Assembly (NCBI RefSeq): GCF_012027645.1
Contig: NZ_SNUU01000001.1
Coordinates: 1,550,001 to 1,614,000 of the forward strand
Length of the DNA: 64,000 nt
Reading direction: 5' to 3'
DNA from: Thermococcus sp. 18S1
GTDB lineage: Archaea > Methanobacteriota_B > Thermococci > Thermococcales > Thermococcaceae
Each line of letters begins with the position of its first letter. The first letter of the stretch is position 1. Below, piece after piece: positions 51,737 through 58,147 of the stretch. The notes below the pieces were generated by a model. It did not search any database. It saw only the letters and a program-made list of their open reading frames with translations, and had not been told where the DNA came from. A program made the position numbers and the translations under genes.

Positions 51737-51757
51737 ACATGTCAAAGTTCGACATGT
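51737..51757. promoter_or_regulatory. Operator-like dyad between MMPL and PadR genes
   Basis: ACATGTC (51737-51743) and its exact reverse complement GACATGT (51751-51757) are separated by 7 bp. A further ACATG occurs at 51722-51726. The dyad lies 40 nt upstream of the MMPL start and 15 bp upstream of the PadR TATA (TTTATAAG, 51772-51779). It is a natural target for PadR. Confidence 0.7.
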
Positions 51758-51814
51758 CGTTGAGAGAAGCGTTTATAAGGATTGTGGTTCAACCTTCGAC
51801 TATGGGTGGTGACA

Positions 51815-52303
51815 ATGGGGGAGGACGTTGAGCGGAAGATAATCAAGGGGCTCTTCACGGTCCCGCTGAAGAACATAATACTCGTCATCGTCGGCCTCAA
51901 GGGCGAGGCCCACGGCTACGAGATTCTGAAGGAGCTTGAGAAACTGGCCATCGGCCTCTGGAAGCCCAGCCACAGCAACCTGTACACGATACTCAACAAG
52001 ATGGTCGAGGAGGGTCTCCTGGAGCCCCGCGAGGAGTACCGGGGCAGGGTGAGGCGTGTGAAATACAGTCTAACCGAGAGGGGTCTCGATTATCTAAAAA
52101 CTTCCAATGAACTGGCCCTTCGGGTTCTGTACACCTCCATCAACTATCACGAAGCCCTGAAGAAGAAGCTTGAGGAGATGGGGGAGAGAAAGATTATGGA
52201 CAGGGAAACCGTGATTGAGTACCTGGAACTCCTTAAGAAGATACGCGACATACTGGACGAAGAAATAAAGACTATAGAAGCCGAACTTTCCGCGGAGAAT
52301 TGA
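51815..52303 (+). CDS. PadR-family transcriptional regulator
   Basis: A 162-residue winged-helix regulator. The PadR core is clear: ILVIVGLKGEAHGYEILKEL, SHSNLYTILNKMVEEGLLE and KYSLTERGLDYL, followed by a long helical dimerisation domain (about 95-160). PadR proteins usually repress an adjacent efflux gene and are released by the substrate. The divergent neighbour is the giant MMPL protein. ATG 51815 follows GGTGGTGACA. Confidence 0.92.
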   Translation: MGEDVERKIIKGLFTVPLKNIILVIVGLKGEAHGYEILKELEKLAIGLWKPSHSNLYTILNKMVEEGLLEPREEYRGRVRRVKYSLTERGLDYLKTSNELALRVLYTSINYHEALKKKLEEMGERKIMDRETVIEYLELLKKIRDILDEEIKTIEAELSAEN

Positions 52304-52372
52304 TTTCCTTGCTTTTCTCTTCTCTCCTCTTCCGGATATTTAGGATGGCACTTATCTCGTGCGGCCACCAAC

Positions 52373-52438
52373 CGATAAACTTTTATATACCTAGCGCACT
52401 AGTTAAGTACAGAAAATTGTACTACAAAAATCTGTACC
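52373..52438 (+). promoter_or_regulatory. ArsR-operon promoter with dyad operator
   Basis: BRE/TATA CGATAAAC-TTTATATA (52373-52389) predicts a start near 52410. AGTACA (52406-52411) and TGTACT (52418-52423) form a perfect inverted repeat with 6-bp spacer on the start site, and CTGTAC recurs at 52432-52437. Placement at and after the start suits autorepression by the ArsR protein. Confidence 0.72.
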
Positions 52439-52448
52439 TGGTGGTACC

Positions 52449-52862
52449 ATGGAGAACGACCTGAAGGTTCAGCTCGAGGAGCTGAAGAAGAGGCTGGAGG
52501 TGCTGGAGGAAAGCATTGACCCCGTTGATGAGGTCATGCTCTCGATAAAGGCCCGCCTCAGGAGAAAGCTCGAAGGAGGAAGCCTGCCCGAGATAGACGA
52601 GGAGAGAGCGGCCAAAACCCTCAAGGCCCTCGCCAATCCGGACAGGATAAGGATCCTGAAGATGCTTTCCGAGGGGCCGAGGGGCTTCAAGGAGATAAAG
52701 GATGCCCTTGGGGTGGAAAGCCCCACCGTTTCCCACCACCTGAAGCTCCTGGTGAAAACCCGGATGGTGAGAAAGGGAGAAGGATACGAAATATCGCCCG
52801 ACGGACGTCTCTTTTTGCGCTTGCTTGAGATAATAACTGCCCTCGAGGAGGTGGAAGAATGA
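52449..52862 (+). CDS. ArsR-type transcriptional regulator
   Basis: A 137-residue protein with an N-terminal coiled coil (about 1-45, KVQLEELKKRLEVLEESI) and an ArsR winged helix (about 55-135): KALANPDRIRILKMLSEGPRGF and recognition helix SPTVSHHLKLL. No metal-binding cysteines are present, so it does not look like a metal sensor. It begins an operon that goes on to a membrane protein, a small ORF, a DUF4097 protein and probably two MFS transporters. The next gene overlaps by 4 nt (ATGA). Start after GGTGGTACC. Confidence 0.9.
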   Translation: MENDLKVQLEELKKRLEVLEESIDPVDEVMLSIKARLRRKLEGGSLPEIDEERAAKTLKALANPDRIRILKMLSEGPRGFKEIKDALGVESPTVSHHLKLLVKTRMVRKGEGYEISPDGRLFLRLLEIITALEEVEE

Positions 52863-54160
52863 GTTTTGGTTGGAAGTACCGGGCCGTTCCTCACGAAGGT
52901 CCAAGGTTCAGGATAGCGGAGTACCTCAAAGCCCTCACGGCGATACTGCTCATCGTCTGGCTGTTCAAGGGGCCGCTGAGGCTTGAGGCCTACAACGACC
53001 AGCTGGTCTACGCCATAGTGGCGCTCCTGTTCGCCTTCGAGCTGCTCGCGGTGGGCAAGTGGTTCGGGGTGACGATAAGCGGGATAGTCTTCGCACTCGC
53101 AAAGGGCTTCTTCTGGACGAGCATCTTCCTGTTCTTCGGACAGTGGCTGGGAATGAGCAAAGCCCTTCACGACTACGCGGGAACGGCCTTCGCTTACGCC
53201 GTCGTCCTCGTCATAGCGGGAATTCTGCTGGCAAAGTTCGACGAGAAAAAGCTCGACATCAAAGTTGAAGGCAAGGCCTACGAGTTCGAAGGCGCCGATT
53301 TCGGCGAAGTGAAGCTCAAGGGAACCGGCAAGGCCTATCCCGTGAAGTTCGGAAGGAAGAAGGTTGGCTGGGTCATAGACGGAGATGTAACGGTCGAGGC
53401 CGACACGCCGCTCGGAAAGGTAACGAAGAGGCTCCTCAGCCCGGTCATCGTGTGGACAGAGGAGAAGATAGCCGGGCGGAAAACTTCCGCGGATCCCGGC
53501 TTCGTCTCAAGGGTGAACGACCTTGTGAACCCGGAGAGGCTCTACCAGAAGGGCAAGAGGGACAGCGTGGTGGACCTAGGGTTCATCAAGGTCTACGAGG
53601 GCGAGGGCTATGAGTACGTGAAGTTGCCCTTCATCGAGGTAATAGAGACACCCAGCGGCGAGGAGGTCAAGATAGGCCCAATGAGGTTCCGCGAGGGCAA
53701 CCCTGAGATGCCTCCTGCTGACATGCTGACCATCAGGGAGCTCCGCAACGGCTTCCAGCTGACCAGGGTCGGGGACAGGCTGAAGATTCAGACGGATGAA
53801 TACTCCATCGAGGTCGACGGTGAGAGGGTCGTATACAGGAGCGGAAGCGAGAGCCTCAGCCTTGGTGAGACGGTATCCCTGCGTTCGGGCGACGTCTCGG
53901 TCAGCGTTGGCAGGGGAAGGGCCAAGATACGCATCGAGGACGTCGTGATCTCCGCCAGAGACGGCACGGTTCGCATAAGGACCGGTGGCAAAACGTACAC
54001 CATAGAGAACGGCGAGGCCTACAAGCTGGTGGTCAGGAAGGCGAAGGAGATAGTGGAGGAGCAGAGTGCCGAGCTGATAGAGGGCCTCGGCATAGACAGA
54101 ACCCTGCTCAACAGGCGCGTGAAGGAGCTCCTCGATGAGCTGACCTCATACCTGGGGTGA
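52859..54160 (+). CDS. Membrane protein with long beta-rich cytosolic domain
   Basis: A 433-residue protein not matched to a named family. Four membrane segments (about 23-37, 48-66, 69-97, 107-124) are followed by some 300 residues of mostly beta strands with repeating charged/hydrophobic pattern (VTVEADTPLGKV, VDLGFIKVYEGEGYEYVKL, IRIRTGGK-like repeats) and a short helical end. The beta region suggests a solenoid or stacked sheet. Translational coupling to the ArsR gene implies that the regulator and this protein act together, perhaps in sensing the state of the membrane. Confidence 0.7.
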   Translation: MSFGWKYRAVPHEGPRFRIAEYLKALTAILLIVWLFKGPLRLEAYNDQLVYAIVALLFAFELLAVGKWFGVTISGIVFALAKGFFWTSIFLFFGQWLGMSKALHDYAGTAFAYAVVLVIAGILLAKFDEKKLDIKVEGKAYEFEGADFGEVKLKGTGKAYPVKFGRKKVGWVIDGDVTVEADTPLGKVTKRLLSPVIVWTEEKIAGRKTSADPGFVSRVNDLVNPERLYQKGKRDSVVDLGFIKVYEGEGYEYVKLPFIEVIETPSGEEVKIGPMRFREGNPEMPPADMLTIRELRNGFQLTRVGDRLKIQTDEYSIEVDGERVVYRSGSESLSLGETVSLRSGDVSVSVGRGRAKIRIEDVVISARDGTVRIRTGGKTYTIENGEAYKLVVRKAKEIVEEQSAELIEGLGIDRTLLNRRVKELLDELTSYLG

Positions 54161-54165
54161 GCGGG

Positions 54166-54303
54166 ATGGAGACCGCGGCAATCTCAACGGCTCCCGATAC
54201 CATCACAATCGCCGATGGGCGGGAGGAGTGTTGCGAAAAGAAGACGGGGCACGAGAGGCCCCTTTTCGATTTTGAATTTCATCCGCTGGAGGGTTTGATA
54301 TGA
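54166..54303 (+). CDS. Small 45-residue protein
   Basis: A short reading frame between the membrane-protein and DUF4097 genes. ATG 54166 follows GGTGAGCGGG, 5 nt after the upstream stop. Its TGA overlaps the next ATG as ATGA, the same coupling used elsewhere in this operon. The product is acidic, has an adjacent cysteine pair (REECCEKK) and ends in an aromatic-rich FDFEFHPLEG segment. No family is recognised. Both signals together support a real gene, though expression is unproven. Confidence 0.6.
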   Translation: METAAISTAPDTITIADGREECCEKKTGHERPLFDFEFHPLEGLI

Positions 54304-54953
54304 TATTTGAAAACGTCCGGGAAGTTGATATAAAGGCCACCAACGGCCGGATCGAGATTGAAGGCTGGGAGAACGACTACGCCGAGGTGAACTACACAGT
54401 TCACGGGGAGGTAAACATCGAAGTCGAGCAGAAGGGGAGCAAACTCATCATCAGGGAGGATCCGAAGAAAAAGTTCCTGAACCTGCTCAGGGAGAACGGC
54501 TGGGCAGAGATAGAAGTGAAGGTTCCGCGGAACGTTCTGATAAGCGCGAAGAACGTGAACGGCGAGCTTAAGGCCCGGGGCGTGCGCTTTGAAGACGTCA
54601 CCACTGTAAACGGTGAGCTGGACCTGAAGGACTGCGAGGCCGAAAAGCTCAGCACCGTGAACGGCGAGATACGGGCCCACCTAACGGTCGCCGGCCCCCT
54701 AAAGGCTTCCACAGTGAACGGTGAAATCGAGCTTACCATCGAGGAGCTGGAGGGAGACGTCGAGGTAAGCTGCGTTAACGGCGACATCGTGCTTCGCCTG
54801 ACCGAGTTCTGCGATGCCAGGATAGTCAGCAAGAGGGTCAACGGAGACGTTAGGCTGGTCGGCATAGGCCCGGACGACCCCGTTATAGGAACGGGCGAGT
54901 TCGAGGTCAAGGCCAGCACCGTGAACGGCGACGTGAGGATAGAGCTGATTTGA
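54300..54953 (+). CDS. DUF4097 (Toastrack-like) beta-repeat protein
   Basis: A 217-residue beta-solenoid protein. The repeat (T/V)NG(E/D)(I/L/V) recurs at least seven times (for instance TNGRIEI, VNGELKA, TVNGELD, TVNGEIR, TVNGEIE, VNGDIVL, VNGDVRI) at roughly 20-25-residue spacing, as in DUF4097/Toastrack proteins. In bacteria such domains accompany PspC/LiaI-LiaF envelope-stress modules. No signal peptide or membrane segment is seen, so it may act in the cytosol on the inner face. ATG 54300 follows GGAGGGTTTGAT. Confidence 0.85.
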   Translation: MIFENVREVDIKATNGRIEIEGWENDYAEVNYTVHGEVNIEVEQKGSKLIIREDPKKKFLNLLRENGWAEIEVKVPRNVLISAKNVNGELKARGVRFEDVTTVNGELDLKDCEAEKLSTVNGEIRAHLTVAGPLKASTVNGEIELTIEELEGDVEVSCVNGDIVLRLTEFCDARIVSKRVNGDVRLVGIGPDDPVIGTGEFEVKASTVNGDVRIELI

Positions 54954-55016
54954 TTCTTTGATTCTTCAATTACTTAATTCGGCAATTATGTGGAAGATGC
55001 CTGGGGGTTAGTGGAG

Positions 55017-56264
55017 ATGTTCGAGGATTTCCGGGGGATGGGCCGGAACTTCTGGCTCTACACCGTGGGCAGGTGGATATCACAGGCCGGATGGGTCGTG
55101 CAGGATGTGGCCGTTCCGCTCTACGTGCTCGACCAGACGGGCAGCGGGGCGATGATGAGCCTCTTCGTGATGGCGGAGCTGATTCCGAGGCTGCTCGTGA
55201 ACCCGATAGCTGGAGTGATAGGTGACCGCTACGACAGGAAGAAGCTCATGTATGGATTGGACATAGCGAGGGGAGTTCTCCTCTTCGCGGTCATAGGGTT
55301 CAACCTGCTGGGAATATACCAGCTCCTTGCAGTTCAGATAGCGATGAGCGTCATGGGAGCGTTCTTCTCAGCAGGCATAGTCGGGATGTTTCCCGACCTG
55401 GTGGCGAGGGAGCAGCTTGCGAGGGCAAACTCTATACTCCAGAGCGGAGGACAGGTACTCAGGATACTCGGCCCCATCCTTGGAGGAGTAATCTACGCCT
55501 TTGGGGGCATTAAGCTGGCTATCCTGATAAACGCGGTCAGCTTCTTCGGCTCCGGCCTCTTCGAAATCCTGATCGAGTACCGCAGGGAAACGCGGGAGCT
55601 CTCAAACATCCGCGAGGTCTGGGACGACATGCTTGAGGGTTTCCGTTTCATGAGGAACTCAAGAAACCTCATGGTGTTCGTGAGCTTTGGAATACTGCTC
55701 AACACCCTCCTCAACCCGGTGTTCGTGGTGGTCCTTCCCTACCTCGCCAGGATCGAGCTGGGCCTGTCCGCTGTCAAGTTCGGCAGCATCGGAACGGCGG
55801 CAACGCTGGGTGCCCTGGCAGGAAACCTCCTCATAGCTCTCAAACTCGGGGAGAGGTCGGAGGACTTTCTGTTCCATGCGATCTTTGTGCAGCTCTTCAG
55901 CATCATGTGTCTGGCTTTCGTAACGCACCCCGCACTCGGCGGATTCGCCTATCCAGCTCTGCTGGCGATAATGGTTGCGGGAGGCTTTTTCAACACCCTG
56001 ATGAACGTGCCCCTCTTCACGAAGCTCCAGAAGGCGGTTCCCGACGAGGTCCGCTCCAGATTCTTCACGGCGATGGAAACCATAATGCTCGCTACCACCC
56101 CCCTCGGCATGGCCCTCGTTGGGCCCCTGCTCGATGCCGTGGGCACCGCAGTAATAATCCTCGCCCTCACACTCCCGAGCGTGCTGATAGCTATGTACTA
56201 TTACTTCCGCTTTAGGGAAACCGTTATAAACATCGGTTCAGAAACTGCGGAGGTGGTGCCGTGA
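55017..56264 (+). CDS. MFS transporter, first of tandem pair
   Basis: A 415-residue, 12-helix major facilitator of the drug-exporter (MFS_3/enterobactin exporter-like) group. It has the opening FWLYTVGRWISQAGWVVQDVAVPLY and motif A GDRYDRKKLM near residue 75. ATG 55017 follows GTTAGTGGAG. It is 63 nt after DUF4097 and may belong to the ArsR operon. The following gene is a close paralogue and overlaps by 4 nt (GTGA). Confidence 0.87.
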   Translation: MFEDFRGMGRNFWLYTVGRWISQAGWVVQDVAVPLYVLDQTGSGAMMSLFVMAELIPRLLVNPIAGVIGDRYDRKKLMYGLDIARGVLLFAVIGFNLLGIYQLLAVQIAMSVMGAFFSAGIVGMFPDLVAREQLARANSILQSGGQVLRILGPILGGVIYAFGGIKLAILINAVSFFGSGLFEILIEYRRETRELSNIREVWDDMLEGFRFMRNSRNLMVFVSFGILLNTLLNPVFVVVLPYLARIELGLSAVKFGSIGTAATLGALAGNLLIALKLGERSEDFLFHAIFVQLFSIMCLAFVTHPALGGFAYPALLAIMVAGGFFNTLMNVPLFTKLQKAVPDEVRSRFFTAMETIMLATTPLGMALVGPLLDAVGTAVIILALTLPSVLIAMYYYFRFRETVINIGSETAEVVP

Positions 56265-57487
56265 GCCTCAACAGGAACTTCTGGCTCTTCGCAGTGGGAA
56301 GGTTCGTTTCCCAGCTCGGCTGGGCGGTGCAGGACGTTGCACTGCCCCTCTACGTCCTTGACCAGACTCACAGCGGGGGCATGATGACGCTCTTCGTTCT
56401 GGCGGAGATGATTCCAGTCCTCATCGTGATGCCCTTCGCCGGCGTTATCGGAGACAGGTACAACAGGAAATGGCTCATGGTGGGATTTGACCTGGCGAGG
56501 GGCGTTCTTCTGTTTGGAGTTCTTGCATTCCACCTTCTCGGTATCTACCAGCTCCTCGTGGTGCAGGTGATAATGGGCACGATGAGCGCTTTCTTTGGTG
56601 CGGCAACGAACGCAATGTTTCCCGACCTCGTCGAGCCGGACGAGCTCGAGCGGGCCAACTCCATAGCCGGCTCCTCCAACATACTGGCCCGCCTCATCGG
56701 TCCCGCCCTTGGGGGTATAATCTATGCCGTGGGGGGCATTGCACTGGCCCTTCTTATCAATGCGGTAAGCTTTTTCGGTTCCGGCCTGTTTGAGGTCATG
56801 ATACACTACGAATGGAAGACCCGGGAACTTGAAAGCGCTTCCCAGGTCATAAAAGACATAAAAGAGGGTCTGCATTTCCTCCTCTCCAACCGCTACTTGA
56901 TGACGATAATGACCTTTGCCCTCTTTATGGCCGCGCTGGGTCAGCCCTTTGGGGCGGTTGTAATGCCCTACGCCTTCAGGGAGGTTCTCAAGTTTTCCAG
57001 TCAACAGTTTGGGCTGCTTGAGAGCTTCTTCATGGGCGGAATGCTCCTGGGGAACCTGATAATAGCCGTGAAAGTCGGGAGGAAAGCGGGCAGGTTCCTA
57101 TTCATAGCCCTGTTCATCAGCGGGTTGATGATTCTGGCATTTATGTGGGTTATAAGTCCCTTTGCCAATCTCAACAGGGAGCAGGCGTTCGTGGCTCTAG
57201 CGGCCATTGGAGCGACATGGGGAGCGGTTGAGGCCTTCGTTAACGTGCCCCTCAACTCAAAAATCCAGAGGGCGATTCCCACTGAACTCCGCGGCAGGGT
57301 TATGTCGGCCCTCATAGTTTTGATGAACATCTCAGGCCCGCTTGGTCTCGCCCTAATCGGTCCCCTGCTTGACCGCTATCCTGCGTGGCAGGTTACCTTC
57401 GTTCTCTGGCTCGGGATGGCGGTTGTGGTTGTGTACTACTGGATCCGCTACTCTGGAGTTCTGTTGGGGGAAGCGGAGGGCTCTTAG
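56261..57487 (+). CDS. MFS transporter, second of tandem pair
   Basis: A 408-residue, 12-helix paralogue of the preceding gene, starting with GTG 56261 that overlaps its stop. It shares the start FWLFAVGRFVSQLGWAVQDVALPLYVLDQT, motif A GDRYNRKWLM and AVSFFGSGLFEVMI with it. Tandem duplication with translational coupling raises the possibility of a heteromeric exporter. It ends 5 nt before the convergent adenosyltransferase gene. Confidence 0.87.
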   Translation: MSLNRNFWLFAVGRFVSQLGWAVQDVALPLYVLDQTHSGGMMTLFVLAEMIPVLIVMPFAGVIGDRYNRKWLMVGFDLARGVLLFGVLAFHLLGIYQLLVVQVIMGTMSAFFGAATNAMFPDLVEPDELERANSIAGSSNILARLIGPALGGIIYAVGGIALALLINAVSFFGSGLFEVMIHYEWKTRELESASQVIKDIKEGLHFLLSNRYLMTIMTFALFMAALGQPFGAVVMPYAFREVLKFSSQQFGLLESFFMGGMLLGNLIIAVKVGRKAGRFLFIALFISGLMILAFMWVISPFANLNREQAFVALAAIGATWGAVEAFVNVPLNSKIQRAIPTELRGRVMSALIVLMNISGPLGLALIGPLLDRYPAWQVTFVLWLGMAVVVVYYWIRYSGVLLGEAEGS

Positions 57488-57491
57488 GGAC

Positions 57492-58008
57492 TCACTTGAC
57501 CTCCTTCAGCTTCCCCTCCCTCTTCTCTATCGCCCTCGCCATTATAAAGAGCAGGTCGCTGAGCCTGTTTAGGTAGACGAGGGCGTTCTGGCCAAAGCCG
57601 TAGTCGAGGACGAGCCTCGCAACGCTTCTCTCCGTCCTCCTTGCCACCGCGCGGCAGACATCAAGCTTGGCGCTGGCGATGGTTGAACCCGGGAGAACGA
57701 AGGTTCTGAGCTGAACCTCTTGTTCATATTCATGGATAAGTCCCTCAAGCCATTCGACCTCCTCCTCGCCAACCTTCGCGTACTTCCCCTTGCTCGCTAT
57801 CTCCGCCATCAGGTCGTAGAGATGAACCTGTATCCGCTCAAGAATCTCGGCCATCTCCCCGGGCACATAATGCTTGGCCTCCCCCAGGAAGCTGTCGAGC
57901 TCGTCTATGTTTCCATTGGCTTCCATTATCGGTGAGCACTTCGCCACGCGGTCGCCGGTGAAGAGACCTGTTAGGCCCTTATCCCCCGTTTTTGTAGTGA
58001 TGGACATT
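57492..58008 (-). CDS. Cob(I)yrinic acid a,c-diamide adenosyltransferase (PduO type)
   Basis: A 171-residue helical-bundle protein. The N-terminal ATP loop TKTGDKGLTGLFTGDRVAK, the VxxxGxIDELxS-like ANGNIDELDSFLG and the C-terminal AVARRTERSV...YLNRLSDLLF are PduO signatures. It transfers adenosyl from ATP to cob(I)alamin, supplying coenzyme B12. ATG 58008 follows GGTGGTCAAA; longer upstream frames are not coding. No other cobalamin gene lies nearby. Confidence 0.92.
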
Positions 58009-58147
58009 TTGACCACCGGTTTAATTGATATCTGCACGCTTTTTAGCCTTTGTGGGTGTGGATGAACACCTTGGGTGATAATTGGCATAAGAAACTGGCG
58101 GAAAAACTTATTTATACATTGATGCCGTTTTTTCTCAGGTGATTCCC

